A stretch of DNA of 64,000 nt from Entophlyctis helioformis (lineage: Eukaryota; Chytridiomycota; Chytridiomycetes; Chytridiales; Chytriomycetaceae). The translations under genes and the position numbers were made by a program. Positions 54,480-64,000 of this stretch are shown here, one piece after another; the stretch's first letter is position 1; every line of letters starts with the position of its first letter. The DNA is taken from the NCBI GenBank assembly GCA_025526915.1, contig JAHLKH010000046.1:62001-126000 (forward strand), given 5' to 3'. The notes under the pieces are model-generated. The model saw only the letters and a program-made list of their open reading frames with translations, was not told the origin of the DNA and searched no databases.

Positions 54480-54861
54480 AGTTCTGCCACGAGGGCATGC
54501 GCGCCGCAACCGAGTCGAGTCCGTGCTTGATTGCCCGCCGTGCGATGCGTGCCAGCCTCAGCTGACCAGCCTTGCTTTGCGTGCAGACAACCGGCGCAAC
54601 ATGTACGTGGATCTCATCACACGGCTCTTTGAGGTCATTGCATCCATGATCGACAGACAAGAGGCCATGGTCGAGTCGCACTACGGTCCTGGCCGCATGC
54701 TGTCCGTCATCCAACGCCTGCAGCGCGAGGCCGACATCCAGTCCTCCATCCTGATTGGCGGCCTGATGGAAGCCAGGCAGCTCAAGCGCAAGGTCAAGGA
54801 CATCCAAGCCTATGAAGACATGACGCGGCGCAAGCATCAGGGGGATGCGGTTGTGCTGTGA
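53730..54861 (+). pseudogene. COG4: COG4, broken and truncated duplicate
   Basis: Exons 53730-53831, 53942-53992 and 54072 onward match the left-arm COG4. At about 54289 the sequence reads GATGGGCCGTCG where the left arm has GATGGGTCCGTCG; the missing base sends the frame to a stop at 54330. In the shifted frame the family sequence resumes (LRHAQATLTNLLMDEF ... KFAAYVCGNISQFCHEG) and, after an intron ending at 54588, continues as NMYVDLITRLFEVIASM, MVESHYGPGRMLSVIQRLQ and KVKDIQAYEDM. It stops at 54861, about a third of the way through a normal COG4 (about 785 aa in human). No later COG4 sequence was seen downstream. Probably non-functional. Confidence 0.75.
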
Positions 54862-55050
54862 TCGTGCCGGATGCCCTGCACACAGATGCAGCCGGCATGC
54901 ATGTCGGCAGCGCGTCCAGGATGGAGATGCTGCACAAAGCAAGGTCATGTATGGGAACACGTCGACTTCCAAATCAACCCGAAAGCCAGCCAGCCATCCA
55001 TCGCATGTTTGCGCATCATCGACCATCAAGCCAACAGCAGCATCACCGCC

Positions 55051-56373
55051 ATGTCACTCTGGAATCTCGTCATGTTCTTCTCGGGCCGTCCCCTTGGTGG
55101 CGCCAAGAGCAGCCGTGTTGCACCACGCTCGTCCAAGCGCATCCCAGCCAGCGACAGCGCGATGCAAACCAGCCATGGCACTCTTGCAGAGGAACCCTGT
55201 ACGTCGCACCATCCCAAAGTTCCCTTGCACTCCACTTGCTGTGATTGTGCATCCATTCAGACACACAGACACCGTACGAGCAAGTCCACTGACACGCATG
55301 TCTATGCCTGGCTGTGCGCCACTGTTCGGTCGTCGCTGTTGCCGCTCCCGTTGCCCTTTGTCCATTGCAGCGCTCCCTGTCCTTCCACCATTCCCTCCTT
55401 CGAATCCCATTACAATCATCTGGCGGCCATCTGCGTCGCTCCTCGACTCGTGCCATGGCGATCGCGAGCTGGCCATGACACACATTGATCAGAGCCGTCT
55501 CGACCATCGCACTCAGGCTTCGCATGTCCATACAGCTTGGTCGCTTTCGTCGCAATCGGATGAGCCAGTGGCCAAACTGATGATGGCAAGAGCATTGAGG
55601 GAGATGTCCAGCCAGGACACTTTGACTCGCCCGGGTATGTCTTGTCCTTTGTTGATTGCCGTGAGCCATGCGTGCATGCATGCATGCCTGCATGGGTGTC
55701 GGTCTGCGCATCCAGCGGTGCGTTTGACAGGCAATGCTGCTCACATTCGAGTGTGCAACAGCAGCACACCTGCGATCAGCACATGGCAGCAAACGTTGGC
55801 AGCAAGACCGCCACACTGCCATCGGCTGTTTGGCTTCCAAGCCACCTGCTAACCGCAGACTGACCATACCGACCACTGCTCGTGTGTCAGCCAACGAGCG
55901 CAACTCGGCAGCCAGCCGACACGCGTCCAAGCATGCCCATCGCTCGTCGGCAGCTACCAAACCTCCGTGCTCATCTCACACAGAGCAGAACCAGACGCAA
56001 GAGCACAGCCATGACAAGCGAAAACCCACGCATACTGGCCAGCAGTCAGACGACGCACTGCTGGTTTGCACCGCCGATGTCTCGACCAACACCAACAGCA
56101 ATCCAGAGCGACTGCATGTCGCTGTGTCAGGAAGCGATTCCGCATCACTCGCGAGCGGCAGACGGTGTGCTGACCTTTGAAGACATTCCGCTGTCCACCA
56201 TCACGTCGTTCACGCGCCAGGCTGGCCACGATGCGCTCGAGATCGTGTACGAGGACGTGGCGAGTCTGTGCACAGCTCGCATCACGCCGCGCGACATGCG
56301 AGTGCTCAACGAGATGTTTGTTGACGAGGCATGCAAGATGATGCTGGACGAGTTTGAGATGGACGACGAGTGA
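55051..56373 (+). CDS. Hypothetical protein, spliced, two suspected frame breaks
   Basis: Not recognised. Likely exons: 55051-55198 (MSLWNLVMFFSGRPLGG...), about 55371-55635 (phase fits; LPVLPPFPPSNPITIIWRP, then DEPVAKLMMARALREMSSQD), and a third from about 55784 rich in Ser, Thr, Asn and His. It ends in a distinct acidic helical block, FEDIPLSTITSFTRQAGHDA, LEIVYEDVASLCTARITPRD, MRVLNEMFVDEACKMMLDEF. The frame changes near 55830 and 56155. Composition in the chosen frames is protein-like, but the model is weak. It is not the missing 3' part of COG4. Confidence 0.4.
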
Positions 56374-56802
56374 TTGGCAGCATGCATTGAATGAAGGCAT
56401 CAAAGGACAGTGGATGGCCAGAATGAGAGTCCCAGAACGAGTGGAGAGAGTAGCAAGATGCCAGTCATTCTGGAGGCTCTGGTCAAACTCGGAATGGCGG
56501 AAAGCAAGCCATCAGCCGTGGATGCCAGCAGATGGGAACTGTGCTCGCCTGGTAGGATCAGATGGCCGGCGATTGACGACCCAATGGATGTGCAGCTGCG
56601 ATGGCAGCGGCCGTGGGCTCAGCGGTCCCGTGATGCTCGCCCTGCATGGAGCGCCTTGTCAGCACAGCCGATGTGCGCACGTGTGCACCAGACGCGTGGG
56701 TAGTATGGCGCGCACCGAGTGCCGAGTGCAAGTTTGAAGAGAGACGCATTCGACGCATCACAACTTGGCACGCTTGCATCGCAACTTGACCCGATATCCA
56801 AC
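56374..56802. other. Intergenic stretch, nothing convincing
   Basis: Short open frames on both strands, no recognisable product, no clear promoter or poly(A) signal. Confidence 0.4.
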
Positions 56803-58021
56803 ATGCCCATCGTCACAACCACCACGCCGCCAGCCACTCCATCGCCTGTCGCCACTTGCAGCGTGTTCTCGTGCCTGGGCAGACGCAAGAACGCCAGTGC
56901 CCATGCAAGGATGCCGCCGACAAGAGCGCCAACAACCACAACCACAACCACAACAACCACGCAGACTGCTCGCGACTTGGCTGGCCCGACTGCCCAGCCT
57001 CGTGCACCGCTGCAAAGTATGATCCCTTCCTCACACTCGCTCCGCACCTTTCATCTGCGCAGTCCACGTACCAGCCATGGCATGAGTTGCTGACTGCGAT
57101 CATGCACTGCAGGCTGTCTGGCGAGGCAGTCGAGCAGGTGGGTCCAGACAGACACGGCGTGGGGACTTGCACGGCGTCGATCGGTGTCGTTTTCCGAGGA
57201 CACGCTCGACACGCCGTTGGCTCGCACCAGCATGCCAAGAGCCACGCTTTGGCAGAAGACTGTGGCGGCAGTCGCTGCTGCATTCTCGGCTGTGACTGCG
57301 AGGCTCGGCGGCCAGCCAGCTGCAGCTGTTGATGTCCGCAGCGAGCATCGTGTGCAGCAGCAGCAGCAACGCCGGCGAGGCGGCACTGCAGAGCAGCACA
57401 AGCCAGCCTGCCGATGCAGCCTGTGCGCAAGGTGAGCGTGCCGAGTGCACCAGTGAATGCATGCAGCTGAGCCACTCACGCGACCGGCTGTGCACGATCT
57501 TGGTTCGCACAGACCCACTCTCGCCGTCCGTCTCTCACGATGGCTCGTTGGCCACTATGAACGACCCGATCGCCGCAAGCACATTGATGCCTCGATGCAG
57601 CGGCATCAGCGGCACAAGCGGCACCAGCAGCACAAGCAGCAGCTCAACAAGACGCAGCCGGCTCCTCCCCGACATCAGCCACGACACGCATCCAGCCATC
57701 CCGTTTCCACACTTTGAGATCAGCGCCAACGTCAAAGCCTCGCTCGACGGCCACCCGCTGGTGTGCACGGCCGTCATCAACAACTCGGGCATCCATCTGA
57801 CGAGCCACGAGGCATGCCGAGTGTCGGCCACCCTGTGGCTGCCAGCCGAGCACCGCATCGACATTGAGACGCGCCGAGTGTGGTGGAGCGAGCTCGTGGA
57901 CAGCGGGTACATGCTGGATATCGTCCTTGACAACGACCACTCGCTGCTGCGGCTGTACACGACGGACGTCGGCGACGCCAATGCGCTTGCGTTTCTGCGA
58001 GAGGCGGCTGCGTTGCTGTGA
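56803..58021 (+). CDS. Hypothetical protein, spliced, with possible PH-like C-terminus
   Basis: Not recognised. Exon 1 starts MPIVTTTTPPATPSPVATCS and holds a Thr run; after an apparent shift at about 57015 it continues YDPFLTLAPHLSSAQSTYQP to a donor at 57136. Exon 2 (about 57200-57433) reads DTLDTPLARTSMPRATLWQK and then a Ser/Ala-rich part. Exon 3 contains MNDPIAASTLMP, a Ser/Thr/Gly run, and ends with FEISANVKASLDGHPLVCTA, VSATLWLPAEHRIDIETRRV, WSELVDSGYMLDIVLDNDHS, LLRLYTTDVGDANALAFLRE. The last block of alternating strands plus a final helix could be a PH-like fold; this is inference. The last exon (57556-58021) is the best supported. Confidence 0.42.
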
Positions 58022-59517
58022 GTGGCCGACTGGCTGCTGGCGCATGGATGGATGGATGGATCCAATGAACAAGCGTGATTGTGGTCCTTGTGAGTTGGAG
58101 GGACGAGTGGCGAGTGGCGAATGTGGTGGATAGATGGATGGATGGATGAGTGGATCCATCAGTGGATGGCACAAGCAGCGCAAGATGTGACGCCAAACCC
58201 CAGGCGAGTCGGCATTCGCCCCTTGGTTCAACCGCATCCACTCGCGACTCGAGCTGCGCGTCACGTATCCCTCGCTTGTGTTCAGCGAGATGGCACTTGC
58301 TGGCATCAGCGACATGAGATCAGTCTGCGCGACCAGTCGACGCTCGGCTTCTCTCGCTTTGCACTTCAGCGCGTGCACAGTCTCCAACGCAGGGACGGCG
58401 GTCGCACCATCCGGACATGGATCTTTGTGACCGAAGATGAGCTCACCAAGGTGGTTGTGCAAGTGCCGAGCGTGGACGGATGCGATGATGGGCAGTGTCG
58501 TGGGACGGACGGATGAAGGCTGCCGCCCACGTAGGGATGGCTGGATCTTCAGGTTTACGAGAGGACTTGGTTACAGTGGAGTCAGCCTCGAGCTACTCCA
58601 GCAGTACGACGACGGATACGATTGACGATGGGTTGGCTTCATTGGGCAATAAACGACACACACACACACTTGGTTACAGTGGAGTCAGCCTCGAGCTACT
58701 CCAGCAGTACGACGACGGATACGATTGACGATGGGTTGGCTGAGGGAAAGCCAACACCACCTCCTCGCGTCTCGTCATTCATGCGTCACGGCTGTCTGCC
58801 ACGCGATCCACATCCTCTCTGCCACGTGCACCACCCCTTAGCTCGGCTCAGAATGCATCGCCCGTGCACATCCGCCACATGATCGGGAACCTCCGACATC
58901 CCATCTGCAGCCATGCCTCTGTCGTGGTCCACGACAGGCAGTCGCTCGCATTCATCCAGGAGATATGCATGATCCTCAGACGCAACAAGATCGTTGATCT
59001 CTCGTGCAGACGTCGTGCAACAGTTGATCTGTCTCGCTGTGTGGATTGTTGCAATGAAGGCGATGGCGTCTTGAGTGTCGATGGTGGATGCAAGGTCACG
59101 CATGGCTTGCATGTATCCTGCCACTCAGCCTGCGACCAACCGATGCCTGGACCGATGTGCAACCTGCATGCACTTGGCGAGACAGCCGGATGCGATCTGG
59201 ATGCAGCAAGACGGCAGCATCAGCACTTCAACTTGGCAAAGCGATCCACTCGATATGGACATGCAGCATGCAACGTCATAGGAATGCACATGCTGGCTGG
59301 TTCACATGGCAAGCGACTTGCAGCTGATCAGAGATGGCAGGCTCGCCATGCCGGTGGCTGCCATCAGTGAGTGTTGTGGCTGGCACAGCATGATCTGGCG
59401 ACTGAGGCTGAGCAGGCGACAAGATCGACAGACGCCAACAGTCACAGTCACAGCCACAGTCACAGCCACGATGTACAAAGGCGGCTTCATTATGGATGGG
59501 TTCACAGGCGGGGATGT
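58022..59517. other. Accessory-looking region with competing ORFs and repeats
   Basis: It contains GATG repeats (58045-58065, 58128-58150), the 103-bp-period duplication, and competing open frames. On the minus strand 59124-58786 reads MAGYMQAMRDLASTIDTQDA, DLVASEDHAYLLDECERLPV; on the plus strand 59306 begins MASDLQLIRDGRLAMPVAAI before a GTGAGT donor. Neither could be settled. A CAGTCACAGCCA repeat lies at 59431-59470. Confidence 0.4.
58566..58741 (+). repeat. Perfect 72-bp direct repeat, 103-bp period
   Basis: The sequence from TTGGTTACAGTGGAGTC to GATGGGTTGGCT occurs at about 58567-58638 and again at 58670-58741. Between them lie TCATTGGGCAATAAACGA and a CA run. The period (103 bp) is not a multiple of three, so the same protein string is read in two different frames. 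Confidence 0.95.
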
Positions 59518-59841
59518 TCATGTGCTGCAGTCCATGTCAAAGGCACAGCTGCTTGATCTGGCGGCAGCCAACAGCAGCAGCAACTCGTACGACTGGCTGC
59601 TCGTGCGGCTGTTGCCGGGAGTGCCAGGGAGTGGCAGTCCAAGTTCCACGTAGCGTGCCGCAGCGAGAAGGATTGCAGCTGGCGTTCTAGGAGGTGTTGG
59701 TGTGGTTGTGGTTGTGGTTGTGGAGCCGCAAACGAGCGGCTGATGCTTGGTCGGATATGCTCTGGCCCGTTTGCTGCTGTTACTGCTGGCATCGCTGCTG
59801 TCGGACTCCGCAGCTCTCTTCTTGGATGTTCTCGCTGGCAT
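59518..59841 (-). CDS. Small hypothetical nuclear-type protein, 107 aa
   Basis: Unrecognised. Starts MPARTSKKRAAESDSSDASS and continues NSSKRAR, together a bipartite nuclear localisation pattern; then a Thr run, PRTPAAILLAAARYVELGLP and QSYELLLLLAAARSSS, ending DMDCST. The minus-strand frame has typical eukaryotic disordered composition, but an overlapping plus-strand frame (SMSKAQLLDLAAANSSS...) is also protein-like, so only one is real. Confidence 0.35.
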   Translation of the reverse strand: MPARTSKKRAAESDSSDASSNSSKRARAYPTKHQPLVCGSTTTTTTTPTPPRTPAAILLAAARYVELGLPLPGTPGNSRTSSQSYELLLLLAAARSSSCAFDMDCST

Positions 59842-60780
59842 CGCGAGAGGGTGCTGCTCAACAATCAACACAGCGGCGGTTGGTGCTGCATTGGCGTCCG
59901 TGCCGTGGCAGCCGAGACCACTAACCAACTGGCCGCACAGACATTCACACCAGACACATGTCAGTCTTCTGCAGTCCCCGTCTCGGTCTTCTCGGTCCGT
60001 CAGAGTCTCAGTCGTGGTCTCTCATCACAAGTCGCGCTCTGATGGCGCGTCTGACGCGACGCTCTGACGCGATGCCAGAGCCAATATGGCGCGCAGCAGC
60101 AGGGCAACGAGCAGCCAAAAACAGAAGGCGGGAGAGGGACAGGGCAGACACGCAGATGGTATGGCGGGGATGCATGCGCACGTGTGTGGTGTGTGCGAAC
60201 GAGCAAGCGAGTGTGCCTGCTGTGTGCGTTGCGCTTGTCAAGCGAGGGCGGTGTGATGTTCTGGATCCGCTTACCTCGCCGTGGTACGCTGTGCTGGCTG
60301 CCGCCTTGCGCTTGCCTTTGGAGCGACGTCGGCTTCGTGCGGCGGCGATTGCATGGTGGCTTTGTCTTGGCCAACGGATACGGTGCAGCGAGGACAACAG
60401 CGGGTCTGGAAGGAATGCGGTTGCTGCGGCGGCATGCTTCAGAAGGACGTGCGTTCTGGCCAACTGTTGGCACGGTGGTTGCAATGTCTGCTACTCTGCG
60501 ATCATGCGTGGCAGCAAGAGTGGGATGGATGGGAGTCGGAGTGGTGGTGGTGGCAATGCCTCTGATGGTCAGCATATTGCTAGTGTTCGCCTGTGCTGCT
60601 TGGTTGTGCTGCTTGTGCTGCTTGTTGCTTGTTGTTCAGACAGCTGGGAACCCACATCAATCTGCCCAGACGCCACTTGGTCGGCCAAGCTCATCATATT
60701 AGGGTACCAGCCAGCCACCAATTAGTGCAACCAAAATGAACATTTATTAAGATCAGAAGTATGATGAGCCAAACCATGGC
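59842..60780. other. Region with no settled gene
   Basis: ORFs on both strands lack recognisable domains. On the minus strand a basic stretch (AARSRRRSKGKRKAAAS, about 60300-60360) ends at a good GTAAGC donor (60268-60273), so a small minus-strand spliced gene is possible. GTGTGTG and GCTGCTTGTGCTG repeats occur at 60180 and 60595-60630. Confidence 0.35.
60743..60748 (-). terminator. Poly(A) signal AATAAA of the sphingosine kinase gene
   Basis: Minus-strand AATAAA 33 nt past the stop at 60781. Its context (plus strand ATTTATTAAGAT) is the same as at 26160-26170. Confidence 0.6.
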
Positions 60781-63135
60781 CTACACATGAACAACAACTT
60801 CGGGCTGCATCTTGTGTCCAAACTCCCGCTGGAACGCAGACTCCCACCGTCCATCGTCCAGCCAGGACGGAATAATCACATTGAGCATACTCGGAAACAC
60901 CTCGACGGTGATGGGTGCATATTCGACTTCTTCACCTGACACGTCCATGATGCCCGCACGCTTGGTTGACCGCTTGGCGGGTGCTGTTGATCCAACACTG
61001 TCGCGACGCGAGAAGGTGCGCTTGAGCACGAGCGGCGACTGGGACGTCTGGGCATGCAGGCTGGGTGCACTGGCGGGTTCGTCTGCATCAACAGCCACTT
61101 CTGAAGACGACGACGATGGCGACATGTGCTGGGCGGGTGTTGAAGGCACAGAAGTGGAGGCAGTTGCAGGAGTAGACGTCGACGACGAGCCGGCAGACGG
61201 CACATTGTACACCCACGACTCGGGTTCAAGCACAAACGCAGACACCTGGGCGTGTCGAATGAACGGAAGCGCCATGTGCGCTCCATGCTCGCTGTCCAGC
61301 ACAATCTGCAACGTATCCCAGCTGGTCATCTTCTCTGACCAGATGACAGAGATCTTGCCGTCGTCCAGGTGGCCGTGTGGCGCAGCCAGAAAGTCGGTCG
61401 ACACCCATGGCGCGTTGGTTGCAAGGAAGAACTGAAAGTAGGTGTCGAACTGGAGCGGCCAGTTCTTGTACGAGTCAGACCCGACCGCAGTGTAGCGCGA
61501 TGGCGGGCCATGCTGGACGTTGGACGGGTCTCGCGCTGCAGTCGGCGTCGCACCAATGCGGTCGAGACGGTACTGCTCAGCGCGGTCGGCAGGCAGCATG
61601 TACAGCCGGCCCTTGTAGTTGCGGAACCGCAGCAGGCGAACGATTGCAGCCATGATAAAGCGCGACGAGCCAAGGAAACGGAACCGTTCCGACTCGATGT
61701 CCACGTCGGCGAGAAAGGCCCACATGACGAGCAGGTGCGAGAACATGCGGATGTTGTTCTGTGTGTACGAGAAGATGTCGATCTTCTTGGTGTGGCACTT
61801 GATTGCAGCGAACATGGCGAGCTCGGGATGTGCGATGTCGAGACACTTTGACATGGCGTTTGCAGAGCCCGATCCGATGATGCCGACCGGCAGCCTGCTT
61901 GCCGTTTCCCAGTCGGGCCGCGTGAAGAGACCGTTGATAAACTCGTGGAACACGCCGTCGCCAGAAATAGTGGTAGCGGACCTGTACTGCGAGACGTCCA
62001 GCTCGTGGGCGATGGTTGATGCGTGCATGGAACTCTGTGTCTCTGTCAAGGCGATCGGCAGGCCAGATGCCAGTCGGCGTTAGCCAAGGAAGAATGCGGT
62101 GCACGACGCAGATCCGTCAATGTGCTCACCAATGAGCTGGTGGTCGCTGAAGAGACCAGCCATGCGCAGAAAGGGAACGACGATTGTGTGGTAGCGCTGT
62201 CTGGACTGCTTGGTGCCGCCAAAGGGATTGAGCACAAAGAGCATTTTTCGGCCATCTGGATCGCAGATCATGGGTTATCGTCGTGCAAATGGTCACATGG
62301 CGAGATTAGTCAGCACGAGCACCAGTTGGAGCAGGCAGGCAAGCAGGCAGGCAGGCAGGCAGGCAGCAGACTCGAGCAGTGTTGGCGCACCATAGCGGTC
62401 CGGATACAAAGCGTTGAGGATGGTATCGACAGCCTCGCGTGCACCGGCAGCAGTTGCGGCCTTGAACTTGATCTGCCGCAGCTTGGGCTGCTTTGGGTTT
62501 CCCGCCTTGTCCTTGGTGATCACCAGCGCAAACACCATCCAGAAGCCGGTTGGCTCGTCGACGATGGTGTCGCTGACGGCGGTGTAGCCCTCCGAGTCCG
62601 AGCCGCACAGGCCGTCCGAGGACTTGAGGGAGGCTGCCTTGGGCGTGACGTGGGCAGCGCCAATGATGATGTCAAAGGACAGCGAGGAGTCTGTCGGCGG
62701 CCTTGTCGTTAGTGGTCATGTGCGTGGCGTTTCAGGCGAGGAGTGCGATGGCGTTGAGACGCTGGCTGACGGCGCAGTGACTGGGGCGTCGCTAGGCTGC
62801 GGGGCGTCACTAGGCAGCACGGCTGCACGGCTGCTTTGATTGAGCTCGTGGAAGCAGCAGCTACGACAACAGCTACGACAACAGCCGCAACAGCAGCAAC
62901 AAACGCAACAGGCAATCGCCGACTCACCGTTGCCTGCCGAGTCGGCCCATCGCAGCTGGCTGGCCTCAGGCATGATCGACACTTGGACGGCTGCGCCTTT
63001 GGCGGGCGATGGCGTCGGGCCGCTGACGAGGCTGCTGCTGCTTGCGCCGGCGCTGCTCGCTGCGGCCACAGTGCCGCTGGCATTGCTGTGCGTGTCAAAG
63101 AGCAGCTCGTGGCCCTGCATGTTGTGGTTCGGCAT
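60781..63135 (-). CDS. Sphingosine / long-chain-base kinase
   Basis: Lipid kinase of the DAGK-catalytic superfamily that phosphorylates sphingoid bases. Exons 63135-62928, 62690-62391, 62255-62130 and 62042-60781 join in phase to 631 aa. An N-terminal region (SFDIIIGAAHVTPKAAS, FWMVFALVITKDKAGNP) forms the PH-like leader seen in fungal enzymes. The catalytic domain begins RKMLFVLNPFGGTKQSRQRY, followed by HASTIAHELDVSQYRSATTI and SGDGVFHEFINGL (nucleotide-binding SGDG), then LPVGIIGSGSANAMSKCL (usual form GT/SGNA). The C-terminal half continues as in LCB4/SPHK (APHGHLDDGKISVIW) with a Ser/Thr-rich insert (about residues 440-520). The third intron base position was set by phase. Intact. Confidence 0.88.
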
Positions 63136-63357
63136 GCTCGTGTTGCTGGGAGTTGCCGGCGGAGGTTGCTGGCGGAGGTTGCCGGTTCAGTGAGGAAACA
63201 AAAATCATGCATCGGCACGCATTGGCCGACAGCCGTTTCAGTTGATCAGCAGAGTGCCCTGCTGGCTGCAGAGATGCGATACGCTGGCGCACAGGTTCGA
63301 GCCTTTAATCGAGCAGCATGGGCAGACATGATGGGTAGATGAGCCATAAAAGGCCCC
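63136..63357. other. Short intergenic region
   Basis: Gap between the sphingosine kinase start and the stop of the upstream kinase on the same strand. A minus-strand TTTATGG follows the kinase stop; no clear AATAAA seen. Confidence 0.4.

Positions 63358-64000
<643 letters not shown>

Noticed and set aside
54862..56373. Downstream sequence as the missing 3' half of COG4
   Set aside because: None of the open frames contains the expected later COG4 blocks.

Overview
The window is nuclear DNA from a fungus with a GC-rich genome, short introns (about 50-150 nt, many filled with simple repeats) and closely packed genes. Several genes point to a flagellated (zoosporic) fungus: an RP2-type cofactor-C domain protein, an LRRC46-like axonemal leucine-rich-repeat protein, a TmcB-like multi-membrane protein, and an MGCGSSK-initiated, probably acylated repeat protein. 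A Gds1/APSES transcription factor and the C-terminal end of a Pkc1-type kinase support a fungal assignment. The phylum (Chytridiomycota or Blastocladiomycota) cannot be fixed from this window. No rRNA, tRNA or CRISPR array was recognised.

Layout. 0-2.1 kb: COG4 (minus, cut by the left edge) beside a decayed member of an unrecognised gene family. 2.2-9.2 kb: CCDC137-like nucleolar protein, UBR7 (nine exons, one only 7 nt long), a decayed PIF1 helicase of the Helitron type, and RP2. 9.2-27.7 kb, all minus: a Gds1 winged-helix plus APSES transcription factor with long disordered regions, enolase-phosphatase E1, a TmcB-like protein and an MpaB/DUF2236 protein. 28.5-46 kb: PP2A B'' subunit, a 1216-aa acylated repeat protein, a multi-pass membrane protein, an EF-hand-like protein divergent from POP5, LRRC46-like, and a secreted Tyr/Lys-rich repeat protein. 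46-51.4 kb, minus: F-box/LRR and ankyrin proteins. 51.7-54.9 kb: an intact copy of the unrecognised family followed by a broken, truncated COG4, as an inverted duplicate of the left edge. 54.9-60.7 kb: accessory-looking sequence with short unrecognised ORFs and a 103-bp-period repeat. 60.8-64 kb, minus: sphingosine kinase and the Pkc1-type kinase (cut by the right edge).

How the genes relate. Most are housekeeping genes of separate pathways: Golgi tethering, N-recognin-type protein turnover, methionine salvage, PP2A signalling, RNase P/MRP, sphingolipid signalling and cell-wall integrity. They are not an operon or a gene cluster in the bacterial sense. The unusual parts are the inverted duplication with opposite decay of its two genes, the two repeat proteins, the 7-nt exon, two GC-AG introns, and single-base frame breaks in about nine genes, which may be real or may be assembly errors. 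Exon boundaries were worked out by hand from GT/GC-AG sites, reading phase and family resemblance. No alignment or RNA evidence was available.
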